Below, piece after piece: positions 41,166 through 50,755 of a DNA stretch of 64,000 bases. A program made the translations under genes and the position numbers. The notes beneath the pieces are model-generated. The model was not told the DNA's origin and made no database searches. It saw nothing but the letters and a program-made list of their open reading frames with translations. The DNA is from an uncultured Phascolarctobacterium sp. (GTDB lineage: Bacteria; Bacillota; Negativicutes; Acidaminococcales; Acidaminococcaceae). Position 1 is the stretch's first letter. Each line of letters starts with the position of its first letter. The stretch is from contig CAJKLD010000001.1 of assembly GCA_905200645.1 (NCBI GenBank), positions 1 through 64,000 of the forward strand. The letters are read 5' to 3'.

Positions 41166-42494
41166 ATGAGCAAAAAAGAAAATGGTAATACTAACGATAG
41201 TTTTGGTTCTTCTTTAGGTTTTGTACTGGCTTGCGTAGGTTCGGCAGTTGGCTTGGGAAATATTTGGATGTTTCCTTATCGCTTAGGAGAATATGGCGGG
41301 GCGGCTTTTTTACTGCCGTATTTATTTTTTATTGCCCTTTTTGGCTGGGTTGGTCTGGCTGCGGAGTTTGCCATTGGCCGTCGTGCTCGTACCGGAACTT
41401 TAGGCGCCTATGCTTATTGCTTTGCTAAAAGAGGTATGGCAGGCTTGGGGAAGCTTTTAGGCTGGATACCGCTTTTAGGCAGCTTGGGCATTGCCATTGG
41501 TTATGCTATTATTTTGGGCTGGGTACTGCATTCCTTGTGGGGCGCAGTGAGCGGAAGCCTACTGCAAAGTAATCCGGCAGATTTTTTTGCGGCGACCGCT
41601 GGCGCTTACGGCAGTTTATTGTGGCATGGCTTGGTTGTTTTGATGACGCTTTTAGTTTTGTATTTTGGCGTTAACGACGGTATTGAAAGAGTCAGCAAAA
41701 TTTTGATGCCCTTGTTTTTTGTTTTATTTGTAATTTTGGCAGTGTGGGTGTTTTTTCTGCCGGGCAGCGCTTCCGGTTATGAATTTCTTTTTGTGCCGCA
41801 GTGGCAGAAGCTGCTGCGTATTGATACCTGGATTATGGCGATGGGGCAGGCGTTTTTTTCTTTGTCCATTACCGGCAGCGGCATGATTGTTTATGGCGCA
41901 TATTTAGCGGATGACGCGGATATTCCCAAGGCTTCTCTGCGTACTGCATTATTTGATACTATTGCCGCTATGCTTTCTGCATTAGCTATTATGCCCGCAG
42001 TTTTTTCTTTCGGTATTGGCGCCGACAGAGGTCCTTCGTTAATCTTTTTAACCTTGCCGAAGGTGTTTCAGCAGATGCCTATGGGGCAGTTCTTCGCCGT
42101 GTTTTTCTTTGTGGCAGTTTTGTTCGCCGGTATTACTTCGCTTATTAATATGCTGGAAGCGGTAAGCGAAAGCTGGCAGAAACGCTTTAATATTTCCCGT
42201 CATACAGCCGTACTTATCAGCTGCCTTTTGAGCTTGGCAATCGGCATTTTTATCGAAGCGGAGCCTAAGGTTGGACAATGGATGGATTTTGTTTCCATTA
42301 TTATTGTGCCCTTTGGCGCTGTTTTGGGAGCCGTGGCTGTTTATTATGTTTTAGGCTGGCAGGATATCCGCCTGGAGCTGGAGCGTGGTCATGGCGCTTT
42401 AAGCGAAAGGTACGGCCTTGCTGCAAGATTTGTCTATGTGCCTTTAACTGTGCTAGTGATGATTTTAGGCTTGATTTATGGCGGTATCGGTTAA
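41166..42494 (+). CDS. Neurotransmitter:sodium symporter (NSS) family transporter
   Basis: 442-residue Na+-coupled transporter of amino acids or amines. The NSS signature in helix 1 (GLGNIWMFPYRLGEYGGAAFLLPY region) and about 11-12 hydrophobic helices are seen. Bacterial relatives include tryptophan and leucine-type carriers; the substrate here is not clear. The upstream intergenic region is shared with the divergent serC T-box, which hints at amino-acid transport. Confidence 0.9.
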   Translation: MSKKENGNTNDSFGSSLGFVLACVGSAVGLGNIWMFPYRLGEYGGAAFLLPYLFFIALFGWVGLAAEFAIGRRARTGTLGAYAYCFAKRGMAGLGKLLGWIPLLGSLGIAIGYAIILGWVLHSLWGAVSGSLLQSNPADFFAATAGAYGSLLWHGLVVLMTLLVLYFGVNDGIERVSKILMPLFFVLFVILAVWVFFLPGSASGYEFLFVPQWQKLLRIDTWIMAMGQAFFSLSITGSGMIVYGAYLADDADIPKASLRTALFDTIAAMLSALAIMPAVFSFGIGADRGPSLIFLTLPKVFQQMPMGQFFAVFFFVAVLFAGITSLINMLEAVSESWQKRFNISRHTAVLISCLLSLAIGIFIEAEPKVGQWMDFVSIIIVPFGAVLGAVAVYYVLGWQDIRLELERGHGALSERYGLAARFVYVPLTVLVMILGLIYGGIG

Positions 42495-42552
42495 TTTTGC
42501 TTGCATAAAACGGTTATTAGTATTAAAATTAGAAGGTAAAAAAGAATATTGT

Positions 42553-42640
42553 AGCTAGGGGCGCAGTTTAAAACTGCTGAGAGGAAGTTTCCGACCCTTT
42601 GAACCTGAGACGGTTAGTACCGGCGTAGGAAAGCGCATTT
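42553..42640 (+). promoter_or_regulatory. TPP (THI-box) riboswitch
   Basis: AGGGGCGC, CTGAGAGG, ACCCTTTGAACCTGA and CGGTTAGTACCGGCGTAGGAA occur in the order and spacing of the thiamine pyrophosphate riboswitch. It precedes thiC and is followed by the terminator at 42662-42692, so TPP would stop transcription. Confidence 0.95.
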
Positions 42641-42661
42641 TGTAGTTTTTAGATAAGAAGT

Positions 42662-42692
42662 AGCTGTCGCAGAAAATAGCGGCAGCTTTTTT
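42662..42692 (+). terminator. TPP-controlled terminator before thiC
   Basis: AGCTGTCGC (42662-42670) pairs with GCGGCAGCT (42679-42687), including a G-U pair, then a T-rich run. It stands between the riboswitch and the AGGAGG of thiC. Confidence 0.8.
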
Positions 42693-42710
42693 ATTTGAGG
42701 AGGTAAAATT

Positions 42711-44012
42711 ATGGCAACACAAATGCAGTTGGCAAGACAGGGAATTATTACGGACGCAATGAAAATTGTCGCCGAACAGGAGCAGCTGACGTCGGAGTTT
42801 ATTCGCGCAGGCGTTGCTGCCGGCACCATTGCCATTCCCTGTAATATCAATCACAAAAATATTATTCCCCGCGGCGTTGGCCAAGGGTTGAGTGTTAAGG
42901 TTAATGCTAATATCGGTACTTCTTCCAGCTATCCCGACCCGGAGCCAGAGCTGAAAAAGTTAGCGGCGGCCATTGAAGCAGGCGCTGATGCCGTGATGGA
43001 TTTGTCTACGGGCAATAATATCAGCGCGTCACGCCAAGCGATTATCAATGCTTCTACTATTATGGTAGGTACTGTGCCCATGTATCAGGTGACGGTGGAA
43101 ACTATTTTAAAGCGCGGCGCAGTAGTAGAAATGACTAAGGAAGATATTTTTGACGTTATTCGCCAGCAGGCTGCGGACGGCGCTGATTTTATGACTATTC
43201 ACTGCGGTATCAATAAAAATGTTTTGCACGCCTTACTTGCCGAGGGACGCGTCATGGATGTGGTAAGCCGCGGCGGTTCTTTTATTACAGGCTGGATGCT
43301 GCACAATGATAAAGAAAATCCGTTATATGAATATTATGATGAAATTCTTGATATTTGCGCTGAATACGATGTGACCATTAGTTTGGGCGACGGACTGCGT
43401 CCCGGCTGTATTGCCGATGCAACGGATAGGGCACAGATTCAGGAATTGTTAAATTTGGGCGAGCTTACCCAGCGCGCATGGGATAAAGGCGTACAGGTGA
43501 TGGTGGAAGGGCCGGGACATGTGCCTTACAATCAAATTGCTGCGAATATGAAGCTGCAAAAGCGTTTGTGCCATGGCGCTCCCTTTTATGTTTTGGGTCC
43601 TTTGGTTACGGACGTGGCTCCGGGTTACGACCATATTACCAGCGCTATCGGCGGCACCTTGGCTGCCGTCAGCGGCGCAGATTTTCTATGTTATGTTACA
43701 CCGGCGGAGCATTTAGGCCTGCCAGATTTAAAGGATGTGCGCGAAGGCGTTGTTGCCGCCCGCATTGCTGCGCATGCCGCCGATGTGGCCAAAGGTAATC
43801 AAAAGGCTTGGGAGTGGGATTTAGCTATGGCTAAGGCGCGCAAAAATCTTGATTGGCCGGAGCAGCTGCGCTTAGCCATAGATCCGGTCAAGGCTACAGA
43901 ATACCGCAACCGCAAAAACAAAAGCGATGATGAAGCCTGCTCCATGTGCGGCGATTATTGCGCTGTAAAAATTGTCGGCAGATATCTGGAAGAACATATG
44001 CGCAAAAGATAA
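42711..44012 (+). CDS. thiC: Phosphomethylpyrimidine synthase
   Basis: Radical SAM enzyme converting aminoimidazole ribotide to HMP-phosphate for thiamine. The C-terminal CSMCGDYCAVK is the unusual cluster motif CX2CX4C of ThiC; GHVPYNQI and EGPG are also typical. 433 aa is the short bacterial form. It is controlled by the TPP riboswitch just upstream, with GAGGAGG before the ATG. No other thi gene is in the window. Confidence 0.96.
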   Translation: MATQMQLARQGIITDAMKIVAEQEQLTSEFIRAGVAAGTIAIPCNINHKNIIPRGVGQGLSVKVNANIGTSSSYPDPEPELKKLAAAIEAGADAVMDLSTGNNISASRQAIINASTIMVGTVPMYQVTVETILKRGAVVEMTKEDIFDVIRQQAADGADFMTIHCGINKNVLHALLAEGRVMDVVSRGGSFITGWMLHNDKENPLYEYYDEILDICAEYDVTISLGDGLRPGCIADATDRAQIQELLNLGELTQRAWDKGVQVMVEGPGHVPYNQIAANMKLQKRLCHGAPFYVLGPLVTDVAPGYDHITSAIGGTLAAVSGADFLCYVTPAEHLGLPDLKDVREGVVAARIAAHAADVAKGNQKAWEWDLAMAKARKNLDWPEQLRLAIDPVKATEYRNRKNKSDDEACSMCGDYCAVKIVGRYLEEHMRKR

Positions 44013-44092
44013 AAATAATTTGCATTAAAAATTTTTGAATCAAAATTTGTTGAGTGATTTCTTTTGTTTGCTAAGGGAGCTTTTAGCGACTG

Positions 44093-44121
44093 CTTACAAA
44101 AACGGAAAACTATGCTATAAT
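44093..44121 (+). promoter_or_regulatory. Promoter of the DUF535 gene
   Basis: CTTACA (44093-44098), 17 bp, TATAAT (44116-44121), 34 bases before the ATG. Confidence 0.5.
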
Positions 44122-44154
44122 ATATGTAATTATTATGTAGCATAGGGGTAACTC

Positions 44155-45060
44155 ATGGAGAAAAATATTTTAGAGTATATAGGCAAAAGCTTATATCAGA
44201 CACATATTCTGAAAGAAATGAAGCGCTATGTGGTTTTTCGTACGCGCTGCCGCCTGCATAGCGGTATGGTTGAAGATTTGCTGGCTTTTTTTGCTGAAAA
44301 TAAGCAGCGCGAGCAATGGCTGATGGGAAATCCTTCTTTTGTGGAGCAGGCTACGCGTTCTTTCTTTTATAAAGGCTCTGCATGGGAAGAAAGAATGCAG
44401 CTGGTTAAAAATCATGTGCTGATTATGGAAGAATATTTTAAGCCTGAGCTGATGAATGAACTTTACGCAGAAAGAAAAAAAGTATGCTTGTGGGAAGATT
44501 CCTATCAAGATAAACCGCTAAGCTTAAATCTTTGGTTTCATGCAGGACAGCGTAAAGAGGGATGCTTATCTTTAATTTTACAGTATGCCGGGGAAGCCCT
44601 TTATCAAATTATGTTTTGGTTTGGCAAGGATGCAGTTGATGGTAAAAATGTTATTTACATTGGCGCTTTGCAGGGGCCGCAGAACGGTAACGAGTTGATT
44701 AAAGGTCTGACTAAAGCGTTTTTTGGCTACCGTACAAAAAATTTAATTTTTTATGGACTGCGCAGTGTAGCTAAAGCTTTGGGTATTGAGCGTATTTATG
44801 CAGTGGCGAACGAAGGCTATTATGCCATGAATCATGTGCGTGTGGACCGGAAGCTGAAAACAGATTTTGGCGCTTTCTGGCAGGAGTGCGAGGGTAAACA
44901 GTGCGCTGATAAGCGTTTCTATGTGATGCCGGTAGCCGAATATCGCAAAGCTATGGAGGAATTAAAGCCTTCCAAACGCGCGCAGCATCGCCGCCGTTTC
45001 GCGAAAATGGATGAAATGAAAACAGCAGTGGCTGCTGCTTTAGCTAAATACAAAAAATAA
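44155..45060 (+). CDS. VirK/YbjX (DUF535) family protein
   Basis: 301 aa without signal peptide or membrane helix. The family core is visible: FHAGQRKEGCLSLILQYAGEALYQIMFWF, then IGALQGPQNG, LTKAFFGYRTKNLIFYGLRS and a late basic region (PSKRAQHRRRF). VirK/YbjX proteins help outer-envelope defence against antimicrobial peptides in enterics; the mechanism is unknown. Its presence before a run of envelope genes fits. A clear terminator follows. Confidence 0.8.
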   Translation: MEKNILEYIGKSLYQTHILKEMKRYVVFRTRCRLHSGMVEDLLAFFAENKQREQWLMGNPSFVEQATRSFFYKGSAWEERMQLVKNHVLIMEEYFKPELMNELYAERKKVCLWEDSYQDKPLSLNLWFHAGQRKEGCLSLILQYAGEALYQIMFWFGKDAVDGKNVIYIGALQGPQNGNELIKGLTKAFFGYRTKNLIFYGLRSVAKALGIERIYAVANEGYYAMNHVRVDRKLKTDFGAFWQECEGKQCADKRFYVMPVAEYRKAMEELKPSKRAQHRRRFAKMDEMKTAVAAALAKYKK

Positions 45061-45065
45061 ATTTT

Positions 45066-45104
45066 ACAGCTTACCTGTTTATAGATGGGTAAGCTGTTTT
45101 TTTT
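45066..45104 (+). terminator. Terminator of the DUF535 gene
   Basis: ACAGCTTACC pairs with GGTAAGCTGT around a 12-base loop, ending in T8. Confidence 0.85.
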
Positions 45105-45161
45105 ATACACAGTATGATATAATAAGTACTATATAGCTTACTCTGATTGGAGGTATGAAAA

Positions 45162-46091
45162 TTGAAGAGACAGCTTGCGTCACTTTTGCTGACAATTATT
45201 TTTTGCTTTACGATGGTAGTGCCGGGTTTTGCGGCCGATGCGAATATTCCTGTAGCCGATAAGATCAGCGCTATGGAAAAAATACTCTATGGTACGGAGC
45301 AGAGCGGTTCTCTAATTCAGCGTATGGACAGTTTGGAGGACGATGTTTACGGCACTTTGACCAGCGATTCTATTTTAACGCGTGTAGACAATATGTATGA
45401 TTATTTGGAGGGTACGCCTGAATCCGGCGAGGCTTCATTTGCCACAAAATTAAATGTTGTGGAATGGCGTTTGAATGAAAGTATGTCCGGTGATCCGGCA
45501 AAAAACAGAATTGAAGCTCAGGAAAAATTCCTTTATGGTCAAACGCAAAGCGGCGCTTTGTCCGGCCGGTTAGAAGAATTACTGAAGCTTGCTTCCTATA
45601 CTGACGGCGTGGTACCTGTGCAGCAGGTAACTCTGCCTAAGGATTCTGTGTTTAAAATTATTTTTACTTCCGAAATGAGCACTAAAATGAGCCGTCAGGG
45701 AGACAGAGTTAATTTTAAGGCCGGCGATAATCTTTATGTAAATGATGTACTGGTGCTGCCTAAAGGTGCAACCGGTATCGGTGAAATTAAAAAAGTAGTG
45801 CAGCCGGGAATTTTTGGTAAAGACGGACGCATTGACATTACCTTTACGCACATCTATGGCGTAGACGGAACGAAGATTCCGCTGACTGTTGGCGAACTGG
45901 CTAAGCAAAAAGCTGAAAGCATTGCGGGTGCTGCAGGTGCAGCTATCGGCGGTATGATAGTTCTTGGCCCCGTAGGCGTAATTGGCGGCGCTTTTGTTAA
46001 AGGCAACAGTGTAACCATTCCTGTAGGCTGCGAAACCTATGTACAAACCAGTGAGGACGTATCCTTGCAGGGCGTTGTATATCAAGAGTAA
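45162..46091 (+). CDS. Unrecognised exported repeat protein
   Basis: 309 aa; a signal peptide (about 1-25, ending GFAADA) sends it to the periplasm or outer membrane. Residues about 30-140 hold three or four degenerate repeats with a core like E(K/D)xLYGxxQSGxLxxR, probably short helices. Residues about 160-250 form a beta-rich domain (VFKIIFTSEMSTKMSRQGD, LPKGATGIGEIKK). Then comes a glycine-zipper stretch (AAGAAIGGMIVLGPVGVIGG) and a final VTIPVGCETYV. I do not recognise the family; related proteins may be limited to diderm Firmicutes (inference). It starts with TTG eight bases after GGAGG. Its place before lptD hints at an envelope role. Confidence 0.75.
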   Translation: MKRQLASLLLTIIFCFTMVVPGFAADANIPVADKISAMEKILYGTEQSGSLIQRMDSLEDDVYGTLTSDSILTRVDNMYDYLEGTPESGEASFATKLNVVEWRLNESMSGDPAKNRIEAQEKFLYGQTQSGALSGRLEELLKLASYTDGVVPVQQVTLPKDSVFKIIFTSEMSTKMSRQGDRVNFKAGDNLYVNDVLVLPKGATGIGEIKKVVQPGIFGKDGRIDITFTHIYGVDGTKIPLTVGELAKQKAESIAGAAGAAIGGMIVLGPVGVIGGAFVKGNSVTIPVGCETYVQTSEDVSLQGVVYQE

Positions 46092-46105
46092 TTTAAAATT
46101 TCAGG

Positions 46106-46140
46106 AAAAGCTCACTCAAAAAAGAGTGAGCTTTTTATTT
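46106..46140 (+). terminator. Terminator after the repeat protein
   Basis: AAAAGCTCACTC with GAGTGAGCTTTT, A6 loop, then T5. Confidence 0.9.
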
Positions 46141-46213
46141 TTGTATGCTATAATATTAAGTGGATTAGTGTGTTTATTTTTACTTACATATTTCTATACA
46201 AAGGGGTATTCCT

Positions 46214-47728
46214 ATGAAAAAAACTTTTTTGATAACAGCCTTAGCTGTAGGTATGTGCTTGCCCGTGTATGCTGAGCAATTTACGAATGATGTGGATCAG
46301 CGTTATGATAGCCCGGTGTTTATGGACGAAGAGGAAGAGAATACGGTAAATGCAGCAGTTGAACCAAAAAAATCTACTGAAATAAAAAAAGAAGCCGACA
46401 ACCCGCTTCCTATTAACATGAGTGCGGAGCATGCAGAATATGACAGTGTTAGCGGAGATTTTCATGTGAGCGGTAATGTAGTTATTACTCAAGGTACTGA
46501 AAAATTGTTAACTACTTATGCTGTCGGGAATATGAAAACAGGCGACGTATGGCTGGAGCAGGGCGGTACCTTAATAGAGCCTAAAAGTAACATGCACGGA
46601 AAATGGGTGCATTATAATTTTAATAATAAAACCGGCGAAATTAAAGAAATTACCGGTACCAGCTTAAAGGATATTTACGATGCTCCTCATGCTACTATAT
46701 ATCCTGATAAGATTGTTATGGATGAAGGCGGAAGAACATCTCGCTGTCCGTCTGTAAAGCATCCGCCTTGCTTGTCCGTTACTGCCAAAACCTTTGAAAT
46801 TTATCCTAAAGAAAAAATGGTCGCTCATGATGTCAAAGTTTATGTGCGTGGTAAGCATGTTTATTCCCGCGACTTGTGGGTGAATAATTTTAATGATGAC
46901 GGAAAAACAAAGATTATGCCTCGTGTAGGTTATGACGGCAGCGATAACGGCTTTTATGTAAAATTAGAAGTAAGCGAACCGGTTAGTGAAAAGACTATGG
47001 TAAGCGTTGATTTGCCTAAATATTCCAAAGCAGGTTATAAGCCCGTATATAAAATTAATCATAATGAGCGCAATTTTAGTATTTCGTATATGCATGGATG
47101 GGATGAAGATGATGGCGACTGGTATAAAAAACAAAATACCTGGCGCTTCAATTATAAAAACCACCATATTATTGATGGATTGCCGTTAAGCTATTCGGCA
47201 TATTATGAATATGGCTTATGGAATCGCTGGTATGAAAATACCGGTCGCAGCGGCAGAAAGAGCTGGCATAAGGAGTATGCCGTATATTTAAATCATGATC
47301 CCATTTATTTGTTTAATTCTAAAAACACAGTATTGAATTTAACTGTAGGTAAAAAATGGGTCAACGAAAGTGTAACCGGCGATACTCGTTCCACGGATAT
47401 GTATTATGCAACATTAGGTCAAAAGCTTACTCCTCAATGGCGTACTTGGCTGGGTTATTATCGTGAAAAAGAAACCAGCGCACTGTTTGATTTAGGTCAG
47501 CCGGATATGGAGATAGAATTACGCAACGGCTTGCAGTGGACTCCGGACAGCAAAAATATTGTCAGCGTTGTCAATCGTTATGATTTAAGCAAGCATAGAA
47601 ATTATGAAACGGATTATCGATGGCTGCATAAATTCTGTTGCTGGGCTTTGGAATTTACTTACGAAAAGTCGTTCAATGACGATGATGACAATTCTTTTAA
47701 GGTAATGTATTATTTCTACAATCTGTAA
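46214..47728 (+). CDS. lptD: LptD-like (OstA/LPS-assembly) outer membrane protein
   Basis: 504 aa with a signal peptide (to about residue 20, VYA). An OstA/LptA-like jellyroll at about 70-200 shows repeated strands (MSAEHAEYDSVSGDFHVSGNVVITQG, then GKWVHYNFNNKTGEIKEI) and a conserved pair of nearby cysteines. The rest is rich in alternating aromatic strands and ends in YNL, as a beta barrel would. It is shorter than Gram-negative LptD (about 780). The role would be inserting LPS in the outer membrane, consistent with the heptose genes that follow. An AAAGGGG site precedes the ATG. Confidence 0.78.
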   Translation: MKKTFLITALAVGMCLPVYAEQFTNDVDQRYDSPVFMDEEEENTVNAAVEPKKSTEIKKEADNPLPINMSAEHAEYDSVSGDFHVSGNVVITQGTEKLLTTYAVGNMKTGDVWLEQGGTLIEPKSNMHGKWVHYNFNNKTGEIKEITGTSLKDIYDAPHATIYPDKIVMDEGGRTSRCPSVKHPPCLSVTAKTFEIYPKEKMVAHDVKVYVRGKHVYSRDLWVNNFNDDGKTKIMPRVGYDGSDNGFYVKLEVSEPVSEKTMVSVDLPKYSKAGYKPVYKINHNERNFSISYMHGWDEDDGDWYKKQNTWRFNYKNHHIIDGLPLSYSAYYEYGLWNRWYENTGRSGRKSWHKEYAVYLNHDPIYLFNSKNTVLNLTVGKKWVNESVTGDTRSTDMYYATLGQKLTPQWRTWLGYYREKETSALFDLGQPDMEIELRNGLQWTPDSKNIVSVVNRYDLSKHRNYETDYRWLHKFCCWALEFTYEKSFNDDDDNSFKVMYYFYNL

Positions 47729-47743
47729 TTAACGAGGTTTATT

Positions 47744-48307
47744 ATGGACAAGATTATCAAGCAACGTTTTCTCGACCATCTTGATGTAACTAACGCTGTA
47801 ATGAACAGCGATATTTTAGGTCAAATTGCCGTAGTGGCAGCAACAATAAAAAAGGCGTTGGCCGCAGGGCATAAGGTTATGTTTTGCGGCAACGGCGGCA
47901 GTGCTGCTGACAGTCAGCATTTAGCTGCAGAATTTGTCGGTCGTTTTCAGAAAGAGCGCCGCGGTCTGCCTGCCCTTGCGTTAACTGTTGACACTTCTAT
48001 TTTGACAGCAGTTGGCAATGATTACGGTTACGAAAAGATTTTTGTGCGTCAGGTAGAAGCGTTGGCTCAGCCCGGAGACGTTTTGGTAGGCTTATCCACC
48101 AGCGGTAACAGTCCTAATGTGGTGACCGCTATCGAACTGGCCAAAAGTAAAGGCGTTTATTGCGTAGGCATGACTGCTGCCAGCGGCGGAAAAATGGCCG
48201 GCTTGTGTGATGAATGTATTGCTGTGCCGGCAAAAATTACTGCTAGAGCGCAGGAAATGCATATTTTAATAGGTCACATTTTGTGTGAACTGGTGGATGG
48301 TGAATAA
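47744..48307 (+). CDS. gmhA: Sedoheptulose-7-phosphate isomerase
   Basis: SIS-domain enzyme making D-glycero-D-manno-heptose 7-phosphate, the first step to ADP-heptose. MFCGNGGSAADSQHLAAEFVGRF carries the active-site glutamate and phosphate loop; VGLSTSGNSPNV is the second SIS loop. 187 aa is normal. It opens a six-gene heptose operon with overlapping ends through waaF. Confidence 0.95.
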   Translation: MDKIIKQRFLDHLDVTNAVMNSDILGQIAVVAATIKKALAAGHKVMFCGNGGSAADSQHLAAEFVGRFQKERRGLPALALTVDTSILTAVGNDYGYEKIFVRQVEALAQPGDVLVGLSTSGNSPNVVTAIELAKSKGVYCVGMTAASGGKMAGLCDECIAVPAKITARAQEMHILIGHILCELVDGE

Positions 48308-49784
48308 TTTGGGCTTAGCTGCAACAACATTTTTAGCAGAGCAAATAAAAAAACTTCGCATTGCTGTTATCGGTGATGTAATGCTGGACAGGTATTTTCA
48401 CGGAGAAGTGAAGCGAATTTCTCCGGAAGCGCCTGTGCCCGTAACGAAAATTAACAAAATAAAATCTGTGCTGGGCGGTGCTGCTAATGTAGCTGCCAAC
48501 CTTGCCAACTTAGAATGTCAGGTGTTTATGGGCGGCGTTACCGGCGACGATGACAACAGAGTGCTGCTGGAGCATTTGTTGGATGAAATTGGCATTGACC
48601 ATAATGGCTTAATAAAAAGCTCTCGGCGCAAAACTATTACTAAGCTGCGTGTTTTGGGCGGCAATCAGCAGATGCTGCGTCTTGATTTTGAAGAAACCGG
48701 AGATTTGTATCCGGAGGAAATTGTGCAGCTGCGTCACTGGCTGGCGGAGCTTTTGGACGACGGGCTGGACGGTATTATTGTTTCCGACTATGCCAAGGGT
48801 GTCTGCTCCGACGATTTTTGCCAGTGGGTGATTAATGAGGGTCACGCCTATAATGTTCCGGTATTGATTGACCCTAAAGGCTCGGATTGGACTAAATACA
48901 GCGGCTGCGATTTTATTACGCCTAATTTAAAAGAAATGTGCGAGGCTGCAGGCTGCGTGCGGGATAACGAAGACCGCGCTGTCGTAGAAATGGCGCGGGC
49001 AGCGAAAAATAAATATCAAATTAAAAATGTAGTTGTCACCCGTAGCGAGCACGGCATGTCCTTGGTGAACGATACGCAGGAGCTGCACAGCCCGGCAACT
49101 GCCATAGAGGTTTTTGACGTTTCTGGCGCCGGTGATACGGTAGCGGCTACGCTGCTTGCCGGTGTTGCAGGCAAACTGGATTTGGCAGATGCTATTTATA
49201 TGGCTAACAGAGCTGCGGGAATTGTTGTAGCTAAGGTTGGCACCTATCCCGTGCATCGGGACGAGCTGCTCAAGGATTTGCTGACCGAGGAGCGCAAGCA
49301 GGGACGTGGCTACAGAACCTTAAGCTGGCAGGAGATTGCGTCACTAGCGGCAACTTGGAAGGCTTGCGGTGAAACTATTGTTTTTACTAACGGCTGCTTT
49401 GATATTCTGCATGTAGGACATGTAACCTATTTAGAAAAAGCGCGTAATTTGGGTAAGCATTTAATTGTTGGCTTAAATACAGATGCTTCTGTGCGGCGCT
49501 TAAAAGGTGAAACGCGGCCTTTGGTGCATGAGCTTGACAGGGCCAGGGTTTTGGCTGCCTTAGCCTGTGTGGACGCAGTAGTTCTTTTCGAGCAGGATAC
49601 GCCGACGGAGCTGATTGAAAAAATTCGTCCGGATATTTTGGTTAAGGGCGGCGATTATCAGCCTGACCAAGTAGCAGGACGCGAATATGCGGGCGAGGTA
49701 CGCATTATAGAATTTGAAGATGGCTACTCTACCACAGGAGTAGTAGAAAAAATAGTAAAAATGGTTAAGGAGGGTAAATTATGA
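48297..49784 (+). CDS. hldE: Bifunctional heptose 7-phosphate kinase / 1-phosphate adenylyltransferase
   Basis: N-terminal ribokinase-like kinase (GDVMLDRYFHGEV, GGAANVAANLANL, and the C-terminal DVSGAGDTV) and C-terminal nucleotidyltransferase (FTNGCFDILHVGHVTYLEKA). Both halves are fused as in E. coli HldE. The start is uncertain: ATG at 48297 overlaps the gmhA end by 11 bases, and TTG at 48309 is an alternative. Its stop overlaps hldD by ATGA. Confidence 0.94.
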   Translation: MVNNLGLAATTFLAEQIKKLRIAVIGDVMLDRYFHGEVKRISPEAPVPVTKINKIKSVLGGAANVAANLANLECQVFMGGVTGDDDNRVLLEHLLDEIGIDHNGLIKSSRRKTITKLRVLGGNQQMLRLDFEETGDLYPEEIVQLRHWLAELLDDGLDGIIVSDYAKGVCSDDFCQWVINEGHAYNVPVLIDPKGSDWTKYSGCDFITPNLKEMCEAAGCVRDNEDRAVVEMARAAKNKYQIKNVVVTRSEHGMSLVNDTQELHSPATAIEVFDVSGAGDTVAATLLAGVAGKLDLADAIYMANRAAGIVVAKVGTYPVHRDELLKDLLTEERKQGRGYRTLSWQEIASLAATWKACGETIVFTNGCFDILHVGHVTYLEKARNLGKHLIVGLNTDASVRRLKGETRPLVHELDRARVLAALACVDAVVLFEQDTPTELIEKIRPDILVKGGDYQPDQVAGREYAGEVRIIEFEDGYSTTGVVEKIVKMVKEGKL

Positions 49785-50755
49785 TTATTGTAACAGGCGG
49801 CGCCGGCTTTATCGGCAGCAATATTGTTAAAGGTCTTAATGAACGCGGTATAGATGATATTTTGGTTGTTGACAACCTGACTAATATGGTTAAATTTAAA
49901 AATATCCAAGGCTTGAAGGTTCATGATTACATGGATAAATTTGCTTTTATGGATGCTTTGAAAGCCGGAAAATTTAATCATGAAAAAATTGACGTGATTT
50001 TCCATGAGGGCGCTTGCTCCGATACTATGGAATATAACGGCAAGTATATGATGGAAAATAACTTTGAGTATACTAAAAATGTGCTGCATTTTTGTCTGGA
50101 CAGAAAAATTCAGCTGATGTATGCGTCTTCTGCTTCTACCTATGGCAGCGGTACCCACGGTTTCCGTGAGGAGCCTGCCTGCGAGGAAGCATTGAACGTG
50201 TATGCTTTTTCCAAGCTGTTCTTTGATAATTATCTGCGCCGTCTGCTGCCGTCTGCTCAAAGTCAGGTGGTTGGACTGCGTTATTTTAATGTTTATGGAC
50301 CGCAGGAAAATCACAAAGGAAAAATGGCTTCCATGATTTACCAAATGTATAATCAATGGAAGGCGGAGCATAAGGTGCGCCTTTTTGGCGAATATGGCGG
50401 CTACGGTCCCGGCGAGCACACTCGCGATTTTATTTATGTCAAAGATGTTGTCAAGGTAAACTTCTATTTTATGGAGCATCCTGAAATCAGCGGTATTTTT
50501 AACTGCGGTACTGGTCACGCTCATCAATTCAACACCTTGGCTAAAGCGGTGCTCGGCCATTTTGGCAGCGGCGAGCTGGAATATGTACCGTTCCCCGAAG
50601 TTTTGAAGGGCAAATATCAAAGCTTTACGGAAGCTGATCCTGCTAATTTATTAGCAGCAGGCTATGACGGCGGCTTTACTCCGATTGAAGAAGCGGCAGA
50701 AGAATATTGCCAGCTGCTCGATAAGACCGGCGGTTATTATGTCTATGAAGGCTAA
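49781..50755 (+). CDS. hldD: ADP-L-glycero-D-manno-heptose 6-epimerase
   Basis: Short-chain dehydrogenase-fold epimerase. TGGAGFIGSNIV is the nucleotide-binding glycine loop; SSASTYG, and a tyrosine about 50 residues on (YAFSKLFFDNYLRRLL, the YxxxK motif reading YAFSK) complete the active site. 324 aa is normal. The ATG overlaps the hldE stop. Confidence 0.94.
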   Translation: MIIVTGGAGFIGSNIVKGLNERGIDDILVVDNLTNMVKFKNIQGLKVHDYMDKFAFMDALKAGKFNHEKIDVIFHEGACSDTMEYNGKYMMENNFEYTKNVLHFCLDRKIQLMYASSASTYGSGTHGFREEPACEEALNVYAFSKLFFDNYLRRLLPSAQSQVVGLRYFNVYGPQENHKGKMASMIYQMYNQWKAEHKVRLFGEYGGYGPGEHTRDFIYVKDVVKVNFYFMEHPEISGIFNCGTGHAHQFNTLAKAVLGHFGSGELEYVPFPEVLKGKYQSFTEADPANLLAAGYDGGFTPIEEAAEEYCQLLDKTGGYYVYEG

